From Virgibacillus sp. NKC19-3 (GTDB lineage Bacteria > Bacillota > Bacilli > Bacillales > Amphibacillaceae), in the NCBI RefSeq assembly GCF_019837165.1, contig NZ_JAGYHC010000001.1, positions 2,604,001 to 2,668,000 of the forward strand: a stretch of 64,000 nucleotides of DNA. The letters are read 5' to 3'. The notes under the pieces were generated by a model. It searched no databases. It was given only the letters and a program-made list of their open reading frames with translations, and was not told the DNA's origin. Position numbers and translations under genes: made by a program. This document shows positions 8,902-16,742 of the stretch, in pieces. Every line of letters begins with the position of its first letter. Positions within the stretch are counted from its first letter, which is position 1.

Positions 8902-9330
8902 ATGGGAAAAATGAATCTAGAAATTGCTACGAAAATTATGGAACAAGCTGAGGCCGAAGCATCAAAGCTAGGCGTCCAAATGGTTATTTCCGTTTTAGAT
9001 GAAGGTGGTAACCTCGTTGCAACGCACCGTATGGATGATGCTTGGTTGGCAAGTATTGACATCGCTCAGAATAAAGCATGGACGTCTGTAGCTTTAAAAA
9101 TGCCTACTTCTAACCTCGAAGAAGCTACAGTACCGCATGCGGAACTGTATGGACTTAATACAACCAACCAGGGACGTATTGTCGTATTTGGTGGTGGTTT
9201 TCCACTTGAGAAAGATGGAAAAGTTGTAGGTGCAATTGGGGTGAGTGGGAGTACGGTTCCCAACGATGTAAAAGTAGCAGAAGCAGGTGTTAATGCATTC
9301 AATGAGCTTCATTTAGAAAACATGAGATAA
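8902..9330 (+). CDS. GlcG/HbpS family (DUF336) protein
   Basis: The 142 residues match the small alpha/beta GlcG/HbpS family: an N-terminal helix, VVISVLDEGGNLVA-type strand-turn, the R-M-D-D segment, and the C-terminal GG.P....G..VGAIGVSG block. Members include a secreted haem-binding protein of Streptomyces and proteins encoded in glycolate, diol and other catabolic operons. This one has no signal peptide, so it is likely cytoplasmic. GGGAGG lies about 9 nt before the ATG. It is a lone gene with its own promoter and no metabolic neighbour, so its substrate cannot be inferred. Confidence 0.8.
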   Translation: MGKMNLEIATKIMEQAEAEASKLGVQMVISVLDEGGNLVATHRMDDAWLASIDIAQNKAWTSVALKMPTSNLEEATVPHAELYGLNTTNQGRIVVFGGGFPLEKDGKVVGAIGVSGSTVPNDVKVAEAGVNAFNELHLENMR

Positions 9331-9367
9331 CGACAAAGAAGGAATATGTCGATAACAAAAGCTCGAT

Positions 9368-9467
9368 GAGGCTGGAACAAAAGTGATTTTAACAAATAAA
9401 TTCCGGACATATATCGCTTCGGAAATGTTCGTTTTCTTAGTTAAAACCGTTTGTTTGTCCCAGTCTC
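9368..9467 (+). repeat. MITE-like element, family GAGGCTGGGACAAAA, copy 1 (short form)
   Basis: A 100-nt element with ends GAGGCTGGAACAAAAG and, in reverse, GAGACTGGGACAAAC. The internal ATATCGCTTCGGAAAT segment is shared with the copy at 63211. It lacks the central part of the long copy. It sits just after the GlcG/HbpS-like gene. Confidence 0.7.
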
Positions 9468-9540
9468 TCTTTTCCGGTACGTAACGAAATTCAACGAGCC
9501 CGAAAAGGGACCAGGACCCATGGTATGTATGAAAATAGCA

Positions 9541-9628
9541 AATGTGCTCATTCGTGTAGAATAAAATAATTCTATGGTACATCGTTTTGCATAATGTGCT
9601 CATTCATGTAGGATAGAAGGGTTCTATG
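9541..9628. repeat. Pair of imperfect 36-nt direct repeats
   Basis: Unit 9541-9576 is repeated at 9593-9628, separated by 16 nt. Each begins AATGTGCTCATTC and ends TTCTATG. There are only two copies, and no reading frame is supported. Confidence 0.6.
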
Positions 9629-9843
9629 AGGCTGTAGTTAGTCGACCTACCTTTCCAAGCAATCCGACATGTGCTTTCACTCGCAAGCTAACGTTTAGAC
9701 CAAGCTTTTGCCGAAACCATCCGTAATTTTACCCACGGGGCAAAGTTAATACTTTACTTCTGTCTATGGCCCGCAATCAGCAAGTCTTCTTTATCATGTG
9801 GGGTGTGCTCCAGTTTGGAGAATCGCGACCCTAACAGAATTTT
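9629..9843. other. Unassigned sequence bordering the truncated PTS gene
   Basis: About 215 nt with no supported gene. Its composition is somewhat unlike the neighbouring AT-rich spacers. It abuts the point where PTS EIIC homology stops at 9844. It may be the remnant end of an inserted element, but no family was recognised. Confidence 0.3.
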
Positions 9844-10278
9844 CTAATGTTGTTGTATCATCTGCTGATTGGCAATCGGCACACCCAAACTGAGCGTGTA
9901 GTCAACCAAGCCGGCACTGAAACTAAATCCGGCGGTCCACTCAAACATTGCTGCAATAAATAAAGATAGACCTGTCAATGCTGCGTGTACCACATACAAT
10001 ACAGGAGCCAGGAACATGAATGAGAATTCAAGCGCCTCTGTAACACCGGTAAAGAATGATGCGAACGCAGCTGCCATTAAGAGAGAAGCAGCTTGCTTTT
10101 TCCGCTTCGTTTTGGCCGTATGATACATTGCCAGCGCTGCTGCTGGTAATCCAAACATCATAATCGGGTAAAAACCTGCCTGATAACGACCGGTAATACC
10201 TTGTTCCCCTTCACTGGCCCAGAAGTTAGCAATATCATTGATACCTGCAACGTCAAACCAGAAAATGGAATTGAATCC
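9844..10278 (-). pseudogene. PTS EIIC remnant (glucose/N-acetylglucosamine type), both ends missing
   Basis: About 140 codons are open on the minus strand. They match the central-to-late part of a PTS EIIC of the glucose/GlcNAc class: an SIFWFDVAGINDIANFW block, YQAGFYPIMMFGLPAAALAM, and the TGVTEALEFSFMFLAP signature around the substrate-binding Glu. Upstream the frame meets a stop and homology ends abruptly near 10278. Downstream the protein ends after IANQ, before the EIIB domain expected in NagE-like proteins. About 70 nt separate it from the intact EIIA gene, so a former EIIA-EIICB locus appears to have been broken. A functional product is unlikely. Confidence 0.8.
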
Positions 10279-10347
10279 GCTTACAAAATAATATAAAGAT
10301 AATACCTATTGATATAGGCATCATGCATTTATTTCATGTGCTGGTTA

Positions 10348-10848
10348 TCACCTTTTAGAGACTGTGATGATAATCGTTTCTCCTAGCTTTCCTTCTTTTT
10401 CATCCGTCATTTTGAACGCTTTGTCTATTTCCTTTTCATTCGTGATAACAATAGGGGTAATATCACTTTCTGCATTATTTTGGATGTATTCCAAATCGAA
10501 ATCCATCAATGGCTGACCAACAGATACCTCATCTCCGGTATTGACATGAACATTAAAGCTTTTTCCGTTAAGTGTGACTGTCTCCAGTCCTATATGAATC
10601 AGAATTTCAATTCCATCCTCCGTGCGCAGTCCGATAGCATGTTTGGTTTCCGGGATCTGAGCAATTTTACCATTAACCGGAGAATAAATATTTCCTTCTG
10701 ACGGCTTGATAGCTATACCATCTCCCATCATTTTTTGACTAAAAACCGGATCAGGTACTTCCTCTAATGGAATAATTTCACCGGTAATAGGTGCATAAAT
10801 TTCTGCAGTCTGCCCCTCCTTTTCCTTTTTGAACCAATTTTTGAACAT
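10348..10848 (-). CDS. crr: PTS glucose-type EIIA component
   Basis: A cytoplasmic phosphocarrier that receives phosphate from HPr and passes it to EIIB. The 166-residue protein is a complete PTS_EIIA_1 domain. It has the two active-site histidines H70 (ETKHAIG) and H85 (EILIHIG) and the opening IYAPITGEI. AAAGGAG lies 9 nt before the ATG. Its likely membrane partner next door is a pseudogene, so it may now serve other PTS permeases, as free-standing EIIA(Glc) proteins do. The symbol crr is by analogy; a Bacillus ypqE/gamP-type origin is equally possible. Confidence 0.88.
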   Translation of the reverse strand: MFKNWFKKEKEGQTAEIYAPITGEIIPLEEVPDPVFSQKMMGDGIAIKPSEGNIYSPVNGKIAQIPETKHAIGLRTEDGIEILIHIGLETVTLNGKSFNVHVNTGDEVSVGQPLMDFDLEYIQNNAESDITPIVITNEKEIDKAFKMTDEKEGKLGETIIITVSKR

Positions 10849-10906
10849 GGCAGATATCTCCTTTCTTATAGTAACTGTGGATCTTCTTTAATACGAGGCA
10901 TTTGTT

Positions 10907-10949
10907 TGAAAAGGCATGGGAGGCATTACTTTCAAAGACCACCATGCCT
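10907..10949 (-). terminator. Hairpin between tyrS and crr, possible terminator
   Basis: AGGCATGG (10912-10919) pairs with CCATGCCT (10942-10949), followed on the minus strand by TTTTC. The loop is 22 nt. It could end tyrS transcripts or act as a leader structure for crr. Confidence 0.45.
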
Positions 10950-11058
10950 GATACAATTAATATTTATTTTATCCAAATATAGCTTATCATGTAAGATGTC
11001 TAACGACAATAAATCTGGTTTTTCACCTAATGTTTGTAGAATCCCCCTTTATGTGTTT

Positions 11059-12330
11059 TTATTCAAAACGTATTAAGAAGTATTTTTTCTTTCCGCGACG
11101 AATAATAGTAAATCTATCTTCCACACGATCAGCAGCAGTTAGCTTGTACGCTAGATCTTGCTGTCTTTCCCCGTTAATATAAATCGCGCCATTGTTGATA
11201 TCTTCCCTAGCTTGCCTTTTGGAGGAGGAAATGGAGGCATTTACTAACAAATCAATCAAACCTGTTTCCTCATGTGATGCCTGGTAGGTAGGAACATCTT
11301 TAAAACCTTGTTCAATATCACTGGCTGAGAGTTGCTTCAAGTCGTCACTAAATAGGGCGTGAGATATTTTTTGCGCTTGCTCTAGCGCTGATTGACTATG
11401 AACATCCCTTGTCATCTCTTCAGCTAAACGTTTTTGTGCCGCACGGTTTTCCGGTTGGTTGATCAATTCATCTTCCAGTTGCTGTATTTCTTCTTCAGAA
11501 ATAAAGGTGAAGTAACGCAAGAATTTCAACACGTCACGATCATCTGTATTAAACCAGAATTGATAAAATTCATAGGGAGTTGTTTTTTCCGGATCTAGCC
11601 AAATAGCGCCGCCTGCAGTTTTCCCAAATTTCGTACCATCTGCTTTTGTAATTAAAGGGACAGTTAAACCAAAAACTTCTGTGTCCGTATTCTCATTTTC
11701 CCTTGAACGTCGAATTAATTCCATCCCTGCTGTAATGTTTCCCCACTGGTCACTACCACCAATTTGTAATGTACAATTCTCCTGTTCATACAGTTTGAGA
11801 TAATCAAGTGATTGTAAAATCATATAACTAAATTCTGTAAATGTAATTCCCTGTTCAATACGTGCTGAAACCGATTCTTTTGACAGCATATAATTGATAC
11901 CGAAATGTTTACCAGCATCACGCAGAAAATCAATGACCGTCATACTTGCCAGCCAATCATGATTATTTCTGGCAACAACAGGATTTTCACCTTTATCAGA
12001 TTCAACCAGTCTGGCAATTTGCCGCTCTACTTTTTCACTGTATTCTTTAACGACACTGTCTTCATTTAAAGATCGCTCACTCGTGCGCCCACTGGGATCA
12101 CCAATCATGCCTGTGCCGCCACCAACAAGTGCAATCGGTTTATGGCCAGCTTTTTGAAATCGCTTCAGCATCGTAATTGGCACCAAATGACCTATATGCA
12201 GGCTATCTGCAGTTGGATCAAACCCACAATACAATGTTACCTGATTGGCTGATAAATGTTGTTTTAACCCCTCAAAGTCTGTTGTCTGTTGAATTAAACC
12301 ACGCGTTTCTAAATCTTGCAAAATATCCAT
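11059..12330 (-). CDS. tyrS: Tyrosyl-tRNA synthetase
   Basis: A class Ic synthetase charging tRNA-Tyr. It has the HIGH motif in ADSLHIGHLVP (about residues 45-48), the KFGKT form of KMSKS in ADGTKFGKT, and a C-terminal S4-like RNA-binding domain. The start is placed at the ATG at 12330 (MDILQDLETRG, 423 residues). A GGAG lies about 10 nt upstream. An in-frame GTG three codons earlier sits too close to that site. A tyrosine T-box precedes it. Its position next to rpsD matches B. subtilis. Confidence 0.96.
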   Translation of the reverse strand: MDILQDLETRGLIQQTTDFEGLKQHLSANQVTLYCGFDPTADSLHIGHLVPITMLKRFQKAGHKPIALVGGGTGMIGDPSGRTSERSLNEDSVVKEYSEKVERQIARLVESDKGENPVVARNNHDWLASMTVIDFLRDAGKHFGINYMLSKESVSARIEQGITFTEFSYMILQSLDYLKLYEQENCTLQIGGSDQWGNITAGMELIRRSRENENTDTEVFGLTVPLITKADGTKFGKTAGGAIWLDPEKTTPYEFYQFWFNTDDRDVLKFLRYFTFISEEEIQQLEDELINQPENRAAQKRLAEEMTRDVHSQSALEQAQKISHALFSDDLKQLSASDIEQGFKDVPTYQASHEETGLIDLLVNASISSSKRQAREDINNGAIYINGERQQDLAYKLTAADRVEDRFTIIRRGKKKYFLIRFE

Positions 12331-12368
12331 TCTCTTCACACTCCATTCTAATTGTTTTAGTCAATATA

Positions 12369-12595
12369 AAAAACTCCTCCCTGAAAATAAGGGACGAGTT
12401 TACACGCGGTACCACCCTTGTTGCACATAAGTGCCACTTGGGGTTGTTAACGATGTTTATCACCGTTTCTTTAAGGATAAAGAAAATGCTCCAGATTGTA
12501 ATTCGCCTGCAAATATATACCAGCTTGCACCCGCCGCCGGCTCTCTATAATAGGGAAATGCATAACTACTAATTCTTTCTACGCACGGTTTAGTT
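12369..12595 (-). promoter_or_regulatory. T-box leader of tyrS (Tyr specifier)
   Basis: The minus strand carries the conserved T-box core GGGTGGTACCGCG (12405-12417). A terminator hairpin follows (AACTCGTCCCT pairing with AGGGAGGAGTT, then T-run, about 12369-12402). A GAAT-TAC-AAT segment further upstream fits a tyrosine UAC specifier. Uncharged tRNA-Tyr would favour the antiterminator and read-through into tyrS. The class is certain; the specifier codon is inferred from position. Confidence 0.9.
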
Positions 12596-12667
12596 ATTAT
12601 TTATATTCATACCATATTCCCATCTGAAAAGCAATACTTACTCCCCTATATACCAAAATACAATTAT

Positions 12668-12675
12668 GCTATAAT
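12668..12675 (+). promoter_or_regulatory. Extended -10 promoter of the PBP gene
   Basis: TGC directly before TATAAT (12670-12675) gives an extended -10 without a good -35. It lies 31 nt before the TTG start codon. Confidence 0.4.
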
Positions 12676-12705
12676 TTAACCATGGTATGATAGGAGGTTT
12701 TTCAG

Positions 12706-15294
12706 TTGGACGTTAAGCAATTATATCATAAATATAAGAAAAAAATAAAGAAAGCCTGGATTACCGGCGATATCCAACGCTCATCACGGGTTACATATGA
12801 TGTAACTTGGAATGTTATCTTGTTCTTTCTTATTATAGGATTCATTGGCTTATTTTTTGCTGGTGGTATTGGTGCAGGATATTTCGCTTCCCTTGTAAAG
12901 GATGAACCTGTATTAAGCTATGAATCTATGGAACAGGATATATATAATTATGAAGAAACATCGGAATTATATTTTGCAGATGAGCAGTCTCTTGGTGATA
13001 TTCGTTCAGATCTCCATCGCGAAGAAGTTGATTTGGAAAACATCTCTGAAACATTAATTCACGCGGTAATCGCTACCGAGGATGAATATTTCAATGAACA
13101 TGAAGGCGTTGTTCCAAAAGCAATTCTCCGTGCAGTCGTACAGGAAGCAACAAATGCAGATAATCAGTCAGGTGGCAGTACGTTAACCCAACAACTTATT
13201 AAAAATCAGGTTTTAACAGATGAGGTTTCCTTTGAACGAAAAGCAAAGGAAATACTGCTGGCACTTCGTTTGGAACGATTTTTTGATAAAGGTGAAATTC
13301 TGGAGGCTTATTTAAATATCGTTCCATATGGCCGTGATGCCTCTGGTAGAAATATTGCCGGAATACAAACGGCCGCAAAAGGGATATTCAACCTTAACGC
13401 AGATGAGGTTAACTTACCACAAGCCGCTTACTTAGCAGGGCTTCCTCAAAGTCCTTCATCCTACACCCCTTTTTCCAATCAAGGTGATCTAAAAGATGAA
13501 GACGATTTAAAGGCTGGGCTGAACCGTATGAAATCTGTGCTACAACGGATGTATGACGAAGGATACATTACAAACAGCGAGTACGAAGAAGCACTTGATT
13601 ATGACATTGTTGGAGATTTCGCTGATAAATTTCAATCACCGATCGAACAATATCCATCCCTTACCTTTGAATTACAGGATAGAGCAACAGATATTATTAT
13701 GAAACATATTGCGAATGAAGATGGTTATACCTCTGAGGATCTGAATAATGATGCAGATCTTAGGAAGGAATATGAGGAATTAGCGGAGCGTGACCTGCGA
13801 CGTAGTGGATATCAAATTCACTCCACGATCGATAAGGATATTTTTGATACCATGCAAGAAATCACGGAGAAATTTGATAACTTTGGACCTGATACAGTAA
13901 CAACGGTTGAACTAGAAAACGGGGAAGAGACTGAGATCACACAACAAGTGCAAGCAAGCGGTATATTAATAGAAAATAGCTCAGGCAAAATTATTAGTTT
14001 TGTTGGGGGCCGCGAATACAATGAAGATAACCAGCTAAATTATGCTACTAATGCAGTTAGATCAAATGGCAGTACGATTAAACCACTGCTGGTTTATGCT
14101 CCAGCAATGGAAAAGGGTATCATTCAGCCGGGATCACCAATTGCTGATGTCGATCTGCCAATTGGTCCACAAGAATGGGAACCAAGCAACTACAGCGGTG
14201 CACATTATGGTATAATTCCGGCGCGAAAAGCATTATCTAATTCCTATAATGTTTCCACAGCCAGGATTTATTCTCAAATGATAGAAGATGACCCAGGTGA
14301 ATATATTAAAAAGATGGGAATTACAACCATAGCAGATGAGGAATTCGAGAATCCATCATTATCAATCGGAGGCACTACCACTGGTGTAACCTTAGAGGAA
14401 AATACAAATGCCTTTGCCACTTTTGGAAACAATGGACAATTCGCTGATGCCTATATGATTGATAAAATAACAACGAAAGATGGAGAAACCATTTATGAAC
14501 ACGAAAATGAAACAGAAGATGTATTCTCTCCGGAAACAAATTATTTAACGATAGATATTTTAAGAGATGTTATGGACGATGGAACAGGAACTCATGTTAA
14601 CAGCCAACTGGCAAACACGAGCGTTGATTGGGCTGGCAAAACTGGTACTTCACAAGATTGGGAGAATGCTTGGTTTGTAGCAACGAATCCAAATGTAACG
14701 TTTGGAACATGGATGGGCTATGACATACCGGATTCCCTATACCGTTCATCAGACCCTCAGGGCTATAGCTACAGGGTACAACAATTTTGGGCAGAGCTGA
14801 TAAATGGTGCTGCAGAAAGAAATCCAGATTTAATTAATCCTTCATCATCCTTCGAGCAGCCTGATGGTGTCGTTGAACAAAGTTATTGTTTAATATCCGG
14901 AATGCTCCCTTCAGACCTCTGTGAAGAAGTTGGCCTTGTTCAAACCGATTTATTTAATAAAAAATTTGTACCGGAAGAAACCGACGATAGTCTGATAAGA
15001 GCTGGAAGCAATGTAACGGTAAATGAAAATGACTCAGATACATCCAGTGAGTTTGTTGAAGGTAATGGAATTACTTTCAATCCTGAATTCCTAGAACAAA
15101 ATAACTACGACCGGCTAAATGATATTACAGAACTTTATCCACGTACAAATCGAGAGCGATGGGAAAAAATCGGTTTTCCTACCGGGGAGAATTTGATTGA
15201 GGAAGATCAAATTGAAGATGAAAACGATAATAACGATGACGATGGGAACAATGACGATGATGATAATGATGAAGATGATGAAGACGATGAATAA
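12706..15294 (+). CDS. Class A penicillin-binding protein (PBP1A family)
   Basis: A bifunctional enzyme that polymerises and cross-links peptidoglycan at the outer membrane face. Domain order in 862 residues: basic cytoplasmic head; transmembrane anchor about 36-60; GT51 transglycosylase with catalytic Glu125 in ATEDEYF and the GGSTLTQQLIKNQ block; transpeptidase with active Ser456 in STIK, SYN at 513-515 and KTG at 645-647. The last 30 residues are almost all Asp, Glu and Asn. It starts at TTG, supported by AGGAGG 7 nt upstream. It lies between tyrS and acuA, the place where B. subtilis has acsA. The exact B. subtilis orthologue was not decided. Confidence 0.93.
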   Translation: MDVKQLYHKYKKKIKKAWITGDIQRSSRVTYDVTWNVILFFLIIGFIGLFFAGGIGAGYFASLVKDEPVLSYESMEQDIYNYEETSELYFADEQSLGDIRSDLHREEVDLENISETLIHAVIATEDEYFNEHEGVVPKAILRAVVQEATNADNQSGGSTLTQQLIKNQVLTDEVSFERKAKEILLALRLERFFDKGEILEAYLNIVPYGRDASGRNIAGIQTAAKGIFNLNADEVNLPQAAYLAGLPQSPSSYTPFSNQGDLKDEDDLKAGLNRMKSVLQRMYDEGYITNSEYEEALDYDIVGDFADKFQSPIEQYPSLTFELQDRATDIIMKHIANEDGYTSEDLNNDADLRKEYEELAERDLRRSGYQIHSTIDKDIFDTMQEITEKFDNFGPDTVTTVELENGEETEITQQVQASGILIENSSGKIISFVGGREYNEDNQLNYATNAVRSNGSTIKPLLVYAPAMEKGIIQPGSPIADVDLPIGPQEWEPSNYSGAHYGIIPARKALSNSYNVSTARIYSQMIEDDPGEYIKKMGITTIADEEFENPSLSIGGTTTGVTLEENTNAFATFGNNGQFADAYMIDKITTKDGETIYEHENETEDVFSPETNYLTIDILRDVMDDGTGTHVNSQLANTSVDWAGKTGTSQDWENAWFVATNPNVTFGTWMGYDIPDSLYRSSDPQGYSYRVQQFWAELINGAAERNPDLINPSSSFEQPDGVVEQSYCLISGMLPSDLCEEVGLVQTDLFNKKFVPEETDDSLIRAGSNVTVNENDSDTSSEFVEGNGITFNPEFLEQNNYDRLNDITELYPRTNRERWEKIGFPTGENLIEEDQIEDENDNNDDDGNNDDDDNDEDDEDDE

Positions 15295-15303
15295 AAGTAA
15301 AAT

Positions 15304-15346
15304 GGGAGGCAAGGCCGATTTCCAGGCCCCTCCCCTTCTTTTTTAT
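15304..15346 (+). terminator. Terminator of the PBP gene
   Basis: GGGAGG..GGCC pairs with GGCC..CCTCCC around a short loop, followed by CTTCTTTTTT. It lies 10 nt past the stop codon. Confidence 0.8.
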
Positions 15347-15390
15347 TTTATTTTTTTCTCGAATCACTAAAATTTCAATCAAATATGCTG

Positions 15391-15415
15391 TATAATGAAT
15401 GTGAAAGCGCATTAA
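15391..15415 (+). promoter_or_regulatory. acuABC promoter with cre-like site
   Basis: TATAAT (15391-15396) is followed by TGAAAGCGCATTAA (15402-15415), which matches the CcpA operator pattern TGWAANCGNTNWCA with two mismatches. The site would sit over the transcription start. In B. subtilis the acu operon is under CcpA control and ccpA is close by in both genomes. No good -35 is seen. Confidence 0.5.
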
Positions 15416-15437
15416 TTCCTCTACAGGTGGTGAAATA

Positions 15438-16091
15438 ATGAAGCATACAAAGACCTACCATTCTTTAATACGTGAAACTGCTAGTGAACGGATTACAATG
15501 GAGGGCCCATTGAATCGGGAAACATTAAAAAAGTATGATTTTCATGAAGATCTCATTGCATTCCGCCCTGCAAAGAAGCAATTTGAGGCATTGTTAAACA
15601 TTGCTGATCTCCCGGAAGGACGCATTATCATTGCGAGAACAGAGGATACGATTATTGGATATGTTACATATATACACCCGGATCCTTTAGAAAGATGGTC
15701 AACATTTCGCATGGATGATTTACTTGAATTAGGAGCTATTGAGGTCATTGCTGACTACCGTGGCGCAGGGATTGCTTCTGGATTGTTAAACGTTTCTATG
15801 AGAGATGATTACATGGAAAATTATATCGTTATCTCAACAGAATATTACTGGCACTGGGACTTGGAACAAACCAAATTAAGCATTTGGGACTATCGTAAAG
15901 TGATGGAAAAAATGATGGCTGCAGGAGGGCTTTCACCGGCACCTACCGATGACCCTGAAATCATATCTCATCCAGCAAACTGTCTGATGGTGCGAATTGG
16001 AGAAAATGTATCAGAAGAATCAATCAAGCAATTTGATCAACTTCGATTTCTAGGGAGAGAGCAAAACCGACATATGAGGGAGGGGTTTTAA
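15438..16091 (+). CDS. acuA: Protein acetyltransferase AcuA (GNAT)
   Basis: In B. subtilis AcuA acetylates and inactivates acetyl-CoA synthetase AcsA. The 217-residue protein has a GNAT core with the acetyl-CoA loop near residues 105-115 (DYRGAGIASGLL) and the AcuA-specific segment EYYWHWDLE..KLSIWDYRK that follows. AGGTGG lies about 6 nt before the ATG. It is the first gene of acuABC; acuB starts directly after its stop codon. The usual target gene acsA is not at its conserved neighbouring site here and must lie elsewhere if present. Confidence 0.95.
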   Translation: MKHTKTYHSLIRETASERITMEGPLNRETLKKYDFHEDLIAFRPAKKQFEALLNIADLPEGRIIIARTEDTIIGYVTYIHPDPLERWSTFRMDDLLELGAIEVIADYRGAGIASGLLNVSMRDDYMENYIVISTEYYWHWDLEQTKLSIWDYRKVMEKMMAAGGLSPAPTDDPEIISHPANCLMVRIGENVSEESIKQFDQLRFLGREQNRHMREGF

Positions 16092-16742
16092 ATGCTAGTG
16101 GAAGAAATTATGAAAACACAAATCATTACCTTATCACCTACGGCATCAATAGCTGAGGCATTACAGCTATTACAGAAACACCGGATCAGACATATTCCTA
16201 TTGTAAATGAGACATTTAACATTGTAGGTATTGTCTCTGACAGGGATGTACGTGATGCCAGTCCTTCCATTTTTTATAGAGATGCGGATAAAAGTGAACT
16301 GGAAAATGATATCCAATCCATCATGAGCAGCCCGGTTGTAACCATTCATCCACTTGACTTTGTAGAGGAAATTGCTCGTATATTTTATGACGAGGAATTT
16401 GCTGCGCTCCCTGTTGTTAAAGAAAATATCCTTGTAGGAATGGTTACTGAAAAAGATATGCTGGATACATTAATACAATTGACGGGAACCAACGTACAAG
16501 GCTCCCATATAGAAGTAAAAGTTCCACACCAGCCTGGTATATTGCCTGAAGTAACATCTATCATAGGGGGAAGAAAAGCAAATATTATTTCTGTATTGGT
16601 CTATCCATGTACAGATGATCCAAGGTTTAAAATACTGGTATTTCGTATTCAAACAATGAATCCAATGCCTGTCATACACGATTTAAGAAATGCTGGATTT
16701 GAATTAATGTGGCCAAATAATATCTCGGAGCCAAAACTATGA
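16092..16742 (+). CDS. acuB: AcuB, CBS-pair plus ACT domain protein
   Basis: A regulatory protein of the acetoin/acetate utilisation operon. The 216 residues contain two CBS motifs (about 7-60 and 78-133, each with an IPIVN/LPVVKEN..VG.V..... D pattern) and a C-terminal ACT-like domain from about 140 (VKVPHQPGILPEV). Such architecture usually binds adenine nucleotides and amino acids. Its exact biochemical role in AcsA control is not established. It follows acuA without a gap and overlaps acuC by 4 nt (ATGA), so translation is coupled. Confidence 0.93.
   Translation: MLVEEIMKTQIITLSPTASIAEALQLLQKHRIRHIPIVNETFNIVGIVSDRDVRDASPSIFYRDADKSELENDIQSIMSSPVVTIHPLDFVEEIARIFYDEEFAALPVVKENILVGMVTEKDMLDTLIQLTGTNVQGSHIEVKVPHQPGILPEVTSIIGGRKANIISVLVYPCTDDPRFKILVFRIQTMNPMPVIHDLRNAGFELMWPNNISEPKL

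Noticed and set aside
9313-9603. Minus-strand frame of about 96 codons after the GlcG/HbpS-like gene
   Set aside because: It crosses the MITE-like copy; part of its peptide recurs in the frame upstream of the gene at 62820 because both read the same repeat.
9541-9628. CRISPR-like arrangement of two 36-nt repeats
   Set aside because: Only two imperfect copies with a 16-nt spacer and no cas genes; this is not a CRISPR array.
12331-12339. GTG start for tyrS three codons upstream
   Set aside because: The only GGAG lies one base from this GTG, while it is suitably spaced for the ATG at 12330.
15115-15412. Minus-strand His/Ile-rich frames opposite the PBP tail
   Set aside because: They are the antisense of the Asp/Glu/Asn codon run at the PBP C-terminus.
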